DNA of 64,000 bases from Nymphaea colorata (taxonomy: Eukaryota > Streptophyta > Magnoliopsida > Nymphaeales > Nymphaeaceae): the NCBI RefSeq assembly GCF_008831285.2, contig NC_045145.1:3574723-3638722 (forward strand), written 5' to 3'. Of the stretch, positions 24,118-36,025 are shown piece by piece (the first letter of the stretch is position 1; each line of letters starts with the position of its first letter). Below the pieces are notes generated by a model, which saw nothing but the letters and a program-made list of their open reading frames with translations, made no database searches and was not told where the DNA came from. The position numbers and the translations under genes were made by a program.

Positions 24118-25466
24118 TTTGCTAACATGCTGCTGGCATCAGGTCATGGGGATTATTCTTTTACGGCTTAATAGCCGAACACATATGTCTCTCTCCACAA
24201 CACCGCAACAACAAGAAATCTAGTCCTTGACAATAGACTTAGAGCTTCAGATCTCAACTGAACTTTCGAGGCACAGTTCCCATTCAGCGATCAACCAAAG
24301 GGAGGACCGCGACCACTTGAAACAGCAAAAATATGTATGCCGGTACAGTTTTCCCGCATTCTATTTCTTCTGAAGATTGGCTTCATGGCGAAGATGCCGG
24401 CAAGTGTATCGTTTACCCGTTAATTTTGATGTTGTTCATCCTCACACTTTCATTCTTTCTCTCTGTGCATACGCTTCCAATGTTCACTCATCTTATGGGA
24501 CTTGCAATTAATGAGGACCGTCGACACAAAATTATGAAGATCTCATTAGTTCTTATGCAGCTATGTTTGATCATTGTCATTGGAACGTGCACGGCTCATC
24601 TCATCATCGTTCAAGGTATAGATCACTTTAACTTTTCCCATGCATATAAAGGGATGTAGGGAGACCACTAATTTTTTTTTTCAATATTTGTATATTCGAG
24701 AAAAATGTATCGAGTTCCTGAGATGGATTGAACTTCCAAACGTAAAGTCAATAAGGATTTGTGGGGAAAAGAAAAGTGTTCTAGCTTTCAGTGACGATAA
24801 TGGCGGCAGAGATGTTCTGGCATTGATGTTACAAACTGAATTTATTGGTTTTATATTTAAATTTGTAAAAGTAGCCCATTATGTCCGGTTTTTGTTACGG
24901 CTATGTAGTTTTTCCTTTTTATATTTTTTAAGGGATATGATTTATTAAGAGGTGTTGCACGTCTACACTGTTGTGTGTATATATTCTAGTCGACAGATTA
25001 TTGGTGGCACCATGGCAGGTCCCAGAAACCCTTTCTGTAACTACTTGTTCGCAGTAACAAACAACAACATTGGTGATATATGCAATTATTGTTCGTTAAC
25101 TACCCTACTTCTTACCGATACCAGATTCCTGTCTTCTCATTTTAAAGATCTCCATCATTTAGTTGGTATTTGTGAACAATTTTTTATTGCAATTTGAGCC
25201 TTAGATACCTGACACTCATAGGGGCATAACAACGTAGGTTGAGCTGCCAAGCCATAAAAAGTCTGGTCGTCGATTCCCAACCTTAGGCCGCCGAGAAAGT
25301 ACATCCAAAAGTTTTCATAGAGCACCAAGGATACGTTCAATCCATCATTTACCTTCGAACTTTCTTTCAAAAACAGAAAAACCCCCGTGAGGGAGGCATA
25401 TGTGTTCGGCTATTAAGCCGTGAAAGAATAATCCCCGTGGCTTGTTGTCAGCAGCATGTTAGCAAA
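24118..25466 (+). repeat. Array unit 1, TIR-bearing 1.35-kb element
   Basis: The unit starts TTTGCTAACATGCTGCTGG and ends with the inverse, including the hairpin-forming palindrome CGGCTTAATAGCCG near each end. Inside, a plus-strand frame of 108 codons (24333-24659) encodes hydrophobic segments (YPLILMLFILTLSFFLSVH and LVLMQLCLIIVIGT). A second frame of about 100 codons lies at 24640-24948. The presumed upstream start frame is cut by a TAG in GAAATCTAG (24217-24225). A 150-bp linker (25467-25618) separates it from unit 2. I recognise no protein family. Confidence 0.85.
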
Positions 25467-25618
25467 CATTTCTTTAAACTCATAACAGTCAAAGAACTGA
25501 TATTTTTTTCATTGTTTCATGCTTTTGAAAGCATTTTTTCATAGTGTCAAAATAACTATTTTTTTCCACAACTTTTTACCTACGTCTGCAGTCATTTTAG
25601 AGTTTTCCCACATATTTC

Positions 25619-26955
25619 TTTGCTAACTTGCTACTGGCATCAGGTCACGGGGATTATTCTTTCAAGGTTTAATAGCCGAACACATAGGTCTCTCTCCACA
25701 ACACTGCAGCAACAAGAAATCGTGTCATCGTCAATAGACATAGAGCTTCAGACCCCAACTGAACTTTCGACACACAGTTCTCATTCAACGATCAACCAAA
25801 AGGAGGACCGTCGACCACTTGAAACTGCAAAAATATGACAGCCGGTATAGTTCTCCGGCATTCTATTTCTTTCGGAGATTGGCTTCATGGTGAAGCTGCC
25901 GGTAAGTTGGCTCGTCTACTAGTTAATTTTGATATAGTTCATCCTCACACTTTTATTCTTTCTCTCTGTGCATACACTTCCAAAGTTCACTCATCTTATG
26001 GGACTTGCAATTAATGAGGGCCGTCGACACAAAATTATGAATATCTATTTAGTTCTTATGCAGCTATGTTTGATGATTGGCGTCGGTGTGCGCGGCTCAT
26101 CTCATCATCATTCGACGTATATACCACTTTAATTTTTCCCATGCATATCGAGGGATGTAGGGAGACCACTAACTTTCTTTTTCAATATTTGTAGGTTTGG
26201 AAAAAATGTATCGAGTTTCTGAGAATGATTGAACTTCCAAACTTAAAGTCAACAAATATTGGTGCGGAAAAGGAAAGTGTTCTAGCTTTCAGTGACGCCA
26301 ATGGCGGCAGAGATGTTCTGGCATTGATGTAGTGAACTGAACTTATTGGTTTTATGTTTAAATTTGTAAAAGTAGCCCCTTACGTCATGTTTTTGTTACG
26401 GCTATGCTCTTTTTCAATTTTATATGTTTTTAAAGGTTATGATTTGTTAAGAGGTGTTACACGTCTAAACTGTTGTGTGTATATATTCTAGTCGACAGAT
26501 TATTGGTGGCACCATGGCAGGCCCCTGAAACCTTCTCTGTAACTACTTGTCTGCAGTAACGAACAACAATATTGGTGATATCTGCAATTACTGTTCGTTA
26601 ACTACCCTACTTCTCACTATCTTCTCATTTTAAAGATCTCCATCATTTAGTTTGTATTTATGAACAATTTTTTTCTTGCAATCTGAGCTTTAGATACCTA
26701 GCACTCACATGAGCATAACATCGTAGGTTGATCTGGCAAGCTATAAAAAGTCTGGCCGTCGGTTCCCAACCTTAGGCTGTCGAGAAAGTACATTCAGAAG
26801 TTTTGATATAGCACCAAGGATACGTTCAATTATTCATTTACCTTCGAACTTTCTTTCAAAAACAGAAAAGTCCCCGTGAGGGAGGCATATGTATTCGGTT
26901 ATTAAGCCGTGAAAAAATAATCATCGTGGCTTGATTCCAGCAGCATGTTATCAAA
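25619..26955 (+). repeat. Array unit 2, TIR-bearing element, degenerate
   Basis: It has the same structure as unit 1. The hydrophobic frame is broken by a TAG in GTCTACTAG (25912-25920), by small indels around 25836-25870 and by a deletion near 26085. The right terminal repeat has GTTATCAAA in place of GTTAGCAAA. This unit has no long open frame. Confidence 0.83.
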
Positions 26956-27116
26956 TATTTATATAAACTCATAACAGTCGAAGAACTGATATTTTTTTTC
27001 ATTGTTCCATGCTTTTGAAAGCATTTTTGCATTTTTTCATAGTGTCAAAATAGCTACTTTTTCCCACATATTTTTACTTACGTTTGCAATCATTTTAGAG
27101 GTTTCCCACATATTTC

Positions 27117-28467
27117 TTTGCTAACATGCTACTGGCGTCAGGCCACGGGGATTATTCTTTCACGGCAGAATAGCCGAACACATATGTCTCACTCTACAAT
27201 ACCGCAACAACAAGAAATCAAGTCCTCGACAACAGACATAGAGCTTCAGATCCCTACTAAACTTTCGACGCACAGTTCCCCTTCAGCGATCAAATAAAGG
27301 GAGGACCGTCGACCACTTGAAACTGCAAAAATATGTATGCTGGTACAGTTCTCTGGCATTCCATTACTTCTGGAGGTTGGCTTCATGGCGAAGCTGCCGG
27401 CAAGTTGGCTTGTCTACCCGTTAATTTTGATGTTGTTCATCCTCAGACTTTCATTCTTTCTCTGTGTTCATACGCTTCCAATGTTCACTCATCTTGTGGG
27501 ACTTGCAATTAATGAGGGTCGTCGACACAAAATTATGAAGATCTATTTAGTTCTTATGCAGCTATGTTGGATGATTGGCGTCGGAACGTGCGCGGCTCAT
27601 CTTATCATCATTCGACGTATAGATCACTTTAATTTTTCTCCATGCATATCCAGGGATGTAGGGAGACCACTAATTTTCTTTTTCAATATTTGTAAGTTTG
27701 GAAAAAATGTATTGAGTTCCTGAGATGGATTGAACTTCCAAACTTAAAGTCAACAAGGATTGGTGTGGAAAATAAAAGTGTTCTAGCTTTCAGTGACGCC
27801 AATGGTGGCAGAGATGTTCTGGCATTGATGTTGCGAACTGAACTTATTGGTTTTATGTTTAAATTTGTAAAAGTAGCCGCTTACGTCCTGTTTTTGTTAC
27901 GGCTATGCTGTTTTTTAATTTTATATTTTTTAAAGGATATGATTTATTAAGAGGTGTTGCATGTCTAAACTGTTGTGTGTATATATTTTGGTCGACAGAT
28001 TATTGGCGCACCATGGAAGGTCCTTGAAACCTTTCCTGTAACAACTTGTCTACAGTAACAAACAACAACATTGGTGATATCTGCAATTACTGTTCGTTAA
28101 CTACCTCACTTCTTATCGATACCAGATTCCTGTCTTCTTATTATAAAGATTTTCATCATTTATTTGGTATTTGTGAACAATTTTTTTCTTGCAATCTGAG
28201 CCATAGATACCTGAAACTCATAGGGGCATAACATCGTAGGTTGAGTTGGCAAGCCATAAATTGACTGATCGTCGGTTCCCAACCTTAGGCCGCCGATAAA
28301 GAACATCCAGAAGTTTTGATACAGCACCAATGATACGTTCAATCCTTCATTTACCTTCGAACTTTCTTTCAAAAACAGAAAAATCCCCCTGAGGGAGGCA
28401 TATGTGCTCAGCTATTAAGCCGTGAAAGAATAATCCCTGTGGTTTGATGTCAGCAGATGTTTTTAAA
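27117..28467 (+). repeat. Array unit 3, TIR-bearing element
   Basis: A plus-strand frame of 128 codons (27337-27723) spans the two hydrophobic segments. A further frame of 61 codons (27765-27950) includes GGRDVLALMLRTELIG. The right terminal repeat has lost the GCATG step (CAGCAGATGTTTTTAAA). The linker to unit 4 follows at 28468-28618. Confidence 0.84.
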
Positions 28468-28618
28468 CATTTCTATTAACTCATAACAGGGAAAGAACTG
28501 AGATTTTTTTCATTGTTTCATGCTTTTGAAAGCAGTTTTTCATAGTGTCAAAATAGCTACTTGTTCCCACAAATTTTACTTACGTCTGCAATCATTTGAG
28601 AGGTTTCCCACATATTTC

Positions 28619-29965
28619 TTTGCTAACATGCTGCTGGCATCCGGCCACGGGGATTATTCTTTCACGGCTTAATAGCCGAACACATATGCCTCCCTCCACA
28701 ACACCGCAACAAGAAGAAATCGAGTCCTCGACAATAGACATAGAGCTTCAGATCCCAACTGAACTGAACTTTCGATGCACATTTCTCATTCAGCGATCAA
28801 CCAAAGAGAGGACCGTCGACTTCCTGAAACTGCAAAAATATGTATGCTGGTACAGTTCTCCGGCATTCTATTTTTTCTGGAGATTGGCTTCATGGCGAAG
28901 CTGCCGACAAGTTGGCTCGTCTACCTGTTAATTTTGATGTTGTTCATCATCACACTTTCATTCTTTCTCTCTGTGCATACGCTTCCAATGTTCACTCATC
29001 TTATGGGACTTGCAATTAATGAGGGCCGTCGACACAAAATTATGAAGATCTACTTAGTTCTTATGCTGCTATGTTTGATAATTGGCGTCGGAACGCGTGC
29101 GGCTCATCTCATCATCATTCGACGTATATATCACTTTAACTTTTCCCATGCATATACAGGGATGTAGGCACACCACTAATTTTTGTTTTCAATATTTGTA
29201 TATTCGAGAAAAATGTATCGAGTTCTTGAGATGGATTGAACTTCCAAACTTAAAGTCAACAAGGATTGGTGTGAAAAAGAAAAGTGTTATAGCTTTCAGT
29301 GATGTCAATGGCGGCAGAGATGTTCTGGCATTGATGTTGCGAATTGAAGTTATTGGTTTTATGTTTAAATTTGTAAAAGTAGCCCACTACGTCCTTTTTT
29401 TGTTACGGCTATGTTGTTTTTCCACTTTATATTTTTTAAGATATATGATTTATTAAGAGGTGTTGCACGTCTAAACTGTTGTGTGTATATATTCTAGTCG
29501 ACAGATTATTGGCGGCACCATGGCAGGTCCTTGAAACCTTCTCTGTAACTACTTGTCTCCAGTAATGAACAACATTGGTGATATCTGCAATTATTGTTCG
29601 TTAACTACCCTACTTCTTACCGATACTAGATTCATGTCTTCTCATTTTAAAGATTTCCATCATTTAGTTGGTATTTATGAATAATTTTTTTCTTGCAATC
29701 TAAGCCTTAGATACCTGACACTGGCAATAACATCATAGGTTGAGCTGGCAAGCCATAAAAGTCTAGTCGTCGGTTTCCAACCTTAGGCCGCTGAGAAAGT
29801 ACATTCAGAAGTTTTAATACAGCACCAAAGATACGTTCAATCCTTCATTTACCTTCGAACTTTGTTTCAAAAACAGAAAAATCCCCATGAGGTAGGCATA
29901 TGTGTTCGCTATTAAGTCGTGAAAGAATAATCCACATGGCTTGAAGCCAGCAGCATGTTAGCGAA
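28619..29965 (+). repeat. Array unit 4, TIR-bearing element, longest frame
   Basis: A 130-codon frame at 28775-29167 contains ILFFLEIGFMAKL, then LLILMLFIITLSFFLSVH, then LVLMLLCLIIGVGT. It is followed by a 124-codon frame (29082-29456) with AFSDVNGGRDVLALMLR. An upstream ATG frame with TIDIELQIPTEL is offset from these by an indel. By hand, units 4 and 5 differ in the hydrophobic frame at 6 first, 4 second and 6 third codon positions, so there is no sign of protein-level constraint. Confidence 0.84.
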
Positions 29966-30117
29966 CATTTCTACAAGCTCATAAGAGTCAAAGAACTGAT
30001 ATTTTTTTCATTGTTTCATGCTTTTGAAAGCATTTTTTCATAGTGTTAAAATAGCTATTTTTTTCCACAACTTTTTACCTACCTCTGCAATCATTTTAAA
30101 GGTTTCCCACTTATTTT

Positions 30118-31455
30118 TTTGCTAACATGCTGCTAGCCACGGGGATTATTCTTTAACGGCTTAATACCCGAACACATATGTCTCCATCCACAACATCGCA
30201 ACAACAAGAAATCGAGTCATTGACAATAGACATAGAGCTTCAGATCTCAACTGAACTTTCGATGCAATGTTCTCATTCGGCGATCAACCAAAAGAAGCAC
30301 CGCCGACCACTTGAAACTGCAAAAAATATGTATGCCGGTACAGTTCCCCAGCATTCTATTTCTTCTGGAGATTGGCTTCATGGCGAAACTGTCGGCAAGT
30401 TGGTTCGTCTACCCGTTAATTTTGATGTTGTTCATCCTCACACTTTCATTCTTTCTCTCTATGCATACGCTTCTAATGTTCAATCATCTTATGGGACTTG
30501 CAATTAATGAGGGCCGTCGACACAAAATTATGATGATCTATTTAGTTCTTATGCTGCTATGTTTGATGATTGGCGTTGGAACGTGCGCGGCGCATCTCAT
30601 CATCATTCGACGTATAGATCACTTTAATTTTTCCCATACATATCCAGGGATGTAGGGAGACCACTAATTTTCTTTTTCAATATTTGTTGGTTCGAAAAAA
30701 ATGTATCGAGTTCCTGAGATGGATTGAACTTCCAAAACTTAAAGTCAACAAGGATTGGTGCGAAAAAGAAAAGTGTTTTAGCTTTCAATGACACGAATGG
30801 TGGCAAAGATGTTCTAGAATTGATGTTGTGAATTGAACTTATTGGTCTTATGTTTAAATTTGTAAAAGTAGCCCCTTGCGTCATGTTTTTGTTACGGCTA
30901 TGTTGTTTTTCCATTTTATATTTTTTAAGGGATATGATTTATTAAGAGGTGTTGCACGTATAAACTGTTGTGTGTATATATTCTGGTCGATAGGGCACCA
31001 TGGCAGGCCCCTGAAACCTTCCCTATAACTACTTGTCTGCAGTAACGAACAACAACATTGGTGATATCTGCAATTACTGTTCGTTAACTACCCTACTTCT
31101 TACTGATACCAGATTTATGTGTTCCAATTTTAAAGATTTTCATCATTTATTTGGTATTTGTGAATAATTTTTTTCTTGCAATTTAAGCCTTAGATACCTG
31201 ACACTCATAGGGGCATAACATCGTAGGTTGAGCTGGCAAGCCATAAAAAGTCTGGTCGTCGGTTCCCAACCTTAAGCCGCCGAGAAACTACATCCAGAAG
31301 TTTTGATACAGCACCAAGGATACGTTCAATCCTTCATTTACCTTCGAAATTTCTTTCAAAAACAGAAAAATCCCCGTGAGGGAGGCATATGTGTTCGGCT
31401 ATTAAGCCGTGAAAGAATAATCCCCGTGGCTTGATACCAGCAGCATGTTAACAAA
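30118..31455 (+). repeat. Array unit 5, TIR-bearing element
   Basis: Frames present are 30178-30507 (starting MSPSTTSQQQEIES) and 30311-30655 with the two hydrophobic segments. They overlap in different registers because of a run of A at about 30323. The left terminal repeat has lost several bases after GCTGCTAGCC. Confidence 0.84.
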
Positions 31456-31609
31456 CATTTCTATAAACTCATAACAGTCAAAGAACTGATATTTTTTTTC
31501 AATGTTCTATGCTTTTGAAAGCATTTTTTTCATAGTGTCAAAATAGCTACTTTTTCCCACAAATTTTTACTTACGTCTGCAATCATTTTAGAGGTTTCCC
31601 ACATATTTC

Positions 31610-32449
31610 TTTGCTAACATGCTGCTGGCATCAGGCGACGGGGATTATTCTTTCATGGCTTAATAGCCGAACACATATGCCTCTCTCCACAACACCGCAA
31701 CGATAAGAAATCGAGTCCTCGACAATAGACATAGAGCTTCAGATCCCTACTGAACTTTTGACGCATAGTTTCCATTCAGCAATCAACCAAAGAGATGACC
31801 ATCGACTTCTTGAAACTACAAAAATATGTATGCTGGTACAGTTCTCCGGCATTCTATTTTTTCTGGAGATTGGCTTCATGGCGAAGTTGTCGGAAAGTTG
31901 GCTCGTCTACCCATTAATTTTAATGTTGTTCATCCTCACACTTTCATTCGTTCTCTTTATGCATACGCTTCCAATGTTCACTCATCTTATGGGACTTGCA
32001 ATTAATAAGGACCGTCGACACAAAATTTTGTAGATGTATTTAGTTCTTATGCAGCTATGTTTGATGATTGGCGTCGGAACGTGCGCGGCTCATCTCATCA
32101 TCATTCGACGTATTCATCACTTTAATTTTTTCCATGCATATCCAAGGATGTAGGGAGACCACTAATTTTCTTTGTCAATATTTGTAAGTTCGGGAAAAAT
32201 GTATCAAGTTTCTGAGATAGATTGAACTTCCAAACTGTTAAAGTCAACAAGGATTGGTGTGGAAAAGAAAAGCATTCTAGCTTTTAGTGACGCCAATAGC
32301 GGCAAAGATGTTCTGACATTGATGTTGCCAACTAAACTTATTGGTTTTATGTTTAAATTTGTAAAAGTAGCCATTTACGTCATGTTTTTGTTATGGCTAT
32401 GCTGTTTTTCCATTTTATATTTTTTAAGGGATATGCTTTATTAAGAGGT
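31610..32449 (+). repeat. Array unit 6 (truncated), start of the right arm
   Basis: The forward unit ends abruptly at TTAAGAGGT (32441-32449) and continues into XXT-promoter sequence. This is the mirror image of unit 0. A frame of 91 codons (31758-32033) holds the first hydrophobic segments, and one of 61 codons follows at 32259-32444. Confidence 0.85.
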
Positions 32450-33703
32450 ATAATTGTGCAAACTTATTTGCTTAGTTTGTTGATTTTTGTCGAGAGGCGA
32501 TACAAGAACTCAATACTCATCCTTAGGTGATTATAAGATTAAAACTTTCATCCTTATACATATTTCACTTTTCAAAGAAATAGACACATTTGTCCAGCCA
32601 GTGAAATGCGAAGTAACAGGCATATTTGTCTCGCTGAAAAGTTACCAATTTCAAGCTTCCAATCTACAACGACAGTCGCAAGTGGTCGAGATTTGGTATG
32701 AGTAAATATACTGAATCGGATCTCTATCTTTTAATGCATTTTTCAGTCCGGAATACAATCCATTTGTGGCCAACACCAGTGATTTTAGCAAATCTAGCAA
32801 AAACTTGGAACCTACAACTAAGGTCGCTAGTGGTATTAATTTGCTTGAGAATTTCGTCAATCGATATACTTGGGAGAGTTCAATGCTGCAGTTGTTACTG
32901 AATAGTTACAATTTAAAATTTTACTAAAAAATTTATTAAATTAGTATTTAGTTATTGTTTGTGATGCAGGGATGGTAGTTTACAGTAGTTTTAGTGATGA
33001 TTTACAACATTGGAATGATGAAATTTTAAGCATTCAACAACTATCCAGCACATACAGCATTGAGTTTTCTGATCAACCAGATCTGATTTCTGTTCATTTT
33101 TCAATGCATGTTCCTAATTCGATCCATCTGCAACCTTATCCACAATCGGCCAGACTTGTTTTTGCGTTTGGGTTTGCGACAAGATCTGGAATGTTTTAGA
33201 AAAGCTAAGCAGATTTAGGTAGTGTGAGCTTCATCTGACCCGCGCCTCCGTCCTTCCTTATGTAAATATAAATGAAAGATCTCGGACGTCATGCACAGTG
33301 CCAATCATTCTCTCTCTCTCTCTCTCTCTTCTAGAATAGGACAGCTTTGCTCTGAGCCCTTTTTACCATGGAAGCCCTTTTTACCATGGAAGCCCTTCTT
33401 TCTATTTGGGGTTTTCAATGAATACATCTTGATAGCAAGTCGGCCAATTATCGTCCTTCTACTTCTGCTCCTGCCGTTTGAGCGCTATATGCGGTGGTCT
33501 CTACTAAAAGCAAGAAGGTGATCCCTTCTCTCTGTGTTTCTCTCTCCCTCTACCTATATCTCTTTGTCTGCTTTCTCTCATTCTGTTGTCAGAGGTGGAT
33601 CAGTTGGTAGATCTTTTTTGTGTTATTGAATTGTAGAAGAGGCAGAGAGGGGAGGAGGGAGGCAAATATGGAGGTGAGAGTGCTTCTTCTTGCCCCCCAA
33701 CAT
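32450..33703. repeat. Right arm: inverted copy of the XXT promoter and leader
   Basis: This is the reverse complement of 22115-23130. It ends at ACAT of the XXT start codon (33703), after which the sequence is unrelated. It carries about 165 bp (roughly 32687-32852) absent from the left arm, and it has a diverged region around 33300-33430 with a CT microsatellite and a CCTTTTTACCATGGAAG direct repeat. The duplicated promoter would point rightwards, away from the array. No XXT coding sequence follows. Confidence 0.85.
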
Positions 33704-33929
33704 ACATTATTACACAGGTGTGTCTTGTGAATCTGTCTCAATTTTAGAGTAGATTCATAAAATTGTAATTATCGACAAAATAGCAAAAATGTCATCACTT
33801 GTGAAGTCATCTTTCCGGCAGATTTCCTTGTTTTCTCTTTTCATTTCTAGAAAGATTTTTTGCGTTGACGAACACAAAAGGTGAATGAGAACCCAAAAAT
33901 TCGCAGAAGGTTTCTACAACATATAATAC

Positions 33930-34035
33930 CTGGTGAGATGGCCGGGGACACGGACGCCATTGCTGAATCAAGATGGAACATGAGCGGTAACCAGAAAACA
34001 AGCAAGTAGAAGAAGAAGACGCATCGAATTGCCAT
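33930..34035 (-). pseudogene. Orphan signal-peptide first exon
   Basis: The exon runs from an ATG at 34035 through a typical secretory signal (MAIRCVFFFYLLVFWLPL). It continues into ASVSPAISP and ends at a good donor (CACCAG, then GTATTA). No downstream exon is visible on the minus strand before the inverted-repeat breakpoint at 33703, 227 bp away. It looks like the first exon of a secreted or receptor-type protein whose body was removed by the rearrangement. The family is unknown. Confidence 0.4.
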
Positions 34036-34777
34036 TGAGGGAAGATCAGATGGTTGGAATTAGTTCTTGGATGGATGAAATTTTTATGTGTTAGAGTAGG
34101 AACCATTTATGAATTGAACAAACTGCATTTTTCAAAATCAGAGAGAAAAGAAAGTAAAAACTTAAGATGTGTCCACCTTAAAATAGAATTTGAATGTGGA
34201 TCCATTAGAAAGCTGTAATAGAAATGATCATTTTGGAAGGGAAACCTGTTTTCACTTTTCATGGATTAAACCAGAATTAGTGGTTGAATGTTTGGATCAT
34301 GGATACGGTCGAATTCGATCCGTAGATCGTCATCGTCTCATGGAGCAGGCAAGGCAAGAGCCTCAGCCTAGTCCCGCGTAGGCTGGAGTTTCATTTTCAG
34401 TAGCACACGATAAAGGAACGCTAAAGGGAAAACCAGGAAGAAAGGATTCGGTGGTGGAGACGGAAAGCGGGTGGAGATGAGCAGAGCGCCCAAGCAAAGA
34501 ATGATTTCGTGAGCTTTCAGCCTCTCTCCATCAGTCGGTTGCTTTTCGGTTGTGCTTCTTGGAGAAGAAGTTTATGCGAATGAAGAATTTGCTGTAGAGG
34601 AGACGGTAAGCGCGAAGGCAGCACGTACAGAAAATGTCGATGGTGGTGCTAAGACGAAAGTCTTCCATTCTAGGTGCCGGAATCAGGTGGAGATCCATCC
34701 ATTGCAATAGAAAAGAGAAATGAAAGATTATAATGTGGACCGGATGCGTCATGATCTTTCTTTAGTTCCAGGCCCGC

Positions 34778-34779
<2 letters not shown>

Positions 34780-34817
<38 letters not shown>
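34780..34817. repeat. (AT)n microsatellite
   Basis: An uninterrupted run of about 19 AT units marks the place where segmental-duplication copy 2 lacks the 1.8 kb that copy 1 has between its first two blocks. Confidence 0.95.
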
Positions 34818-34818
<1 letters not shown>

Positions 34819-36025
34819 CGGTATGTCTTTTCCATAAAACTAATCATGGGATAATAAATGAATTCTTTCAAGTATAAAAGCTACCTGCACAAATCAAGGC
34901 CTATTTCTCACACAAAAACTTGTCCTTACTACCTTGAGTTGTGCATCTATGCTTGAAGCTAAACTAGTACTCTCAATGTCCATGCCTACTAAATCAAGCT
35001 CTTGTCCATGCCCAAGGCCACCAAATCAATATTGAGAAGTGGTTGGTTTGCTTCAATACCTAAACTACCAGACTTGAACTGGTTTTCATGGTGAACAAAA
35101 TCTACAATACATGCATGCTGCTACTCAAAATCAACATCAAACAAATTCTAAAGCCTAAGTCACAAATTGGCATGTTCATTTGTCTTTCAACTTGGTTCTC
35201 TACTATATTTTTTTATGATACTAATTGGATTGATGCAGCAGTAGAGCCAGAAAATTTTGGTTGAGGGCACTGTTAGTGGCGGAGCCAGAAAATTTTATCC
35301 AAGGGGCGCTAACCTAAGTGGGTTTGGTGCTTATGGGGTGTATTGACGTGAGTCTGGCGTGGGCACTACATTTGACTGGAACCTGGTCCAGGTCCCTCGT
35401 AATAAACTTTAAGGACTGTCTAGTCTCTAGCTTAGTAGGTTGGGTGCCTGTGGGGCACTAACCTGGGTTTTGGCATGGGGCACTGCACCTCGCTGGACCC
35501 GGTCCAACTCTGTCACAATAGAAGCTTTCACTGGCTAGTGTGGGCAGTGGCCCACAACAGTCACACGATAGCTCCACTACTGGTTTTGTTATTTTCATTG
35601 TGACACGCTTATTTCATAGGATTGCGCTTAATTGAACTATTAAGGGTAATTGAACCTCTAGTTCAATCAAAGACTGCATTAGATCTATTGAGACGTGATT
35701 CGGATTTTAAACTTGGGCACTTCAAATTTCTGAAGATGCACGCTTATGTGGCTTCTCCGCTTTAACAGCTAATGTTATCAAATCCAACCAATACATTCAT
35801 TTAGAACATAATCCAGTCAGTGATCATGGCTTCCTGCTTGCTTTTCATCTTAGCCATGCCGATAGCCTTGGCGTTACAGGAAAGGCAATTATTCTCTCTT
35901 TTTGTAATTGAGTTTTCATCACTATACACTAGAATTGTCCTTGAGGTGGACGGATGTGATCCTTGGTGGTGCAGATTTCTTTTTATTTGTTACAGCTGCT
36001 TGAATTGCACCACTGATCTTAGTTC

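Larger units (their letters stand above)
33704..36025. other. Intergenic DNA left of remorin copy 2
   Basis: Apart from the orphan exon, this holds the first two blocks of segmental-duplication copy 2 (34697-34870), split by an (AT)n run at 34780-34817. It also has an element of the GGAGCCAGAAAATTTT family at about 35240-35582, with diverged inverted ends (AGTGGCGGAGCC and its partner AGTAGTGGAGCT). No gene is supported. Confidence 0.5.

Noticed and set aside
24118-32449. Tandem family of working membrane-protein genes
   Set aside because: Unit 2 is broken, unit 1 has an early stop, unit registers differ, and the changes I counted between units 4 and 5 are spread evenly over codon positions. 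I therefore list the units as repeats, not as coding genes.
23206-32860. CRISPR-like or classical satellite interpretation of the repeated region
   Set aside because: The 1.5-kb period, internal inverted repeats and plant context exclude CRISPR, and the units are far longer and more complex than ordinary satellites.
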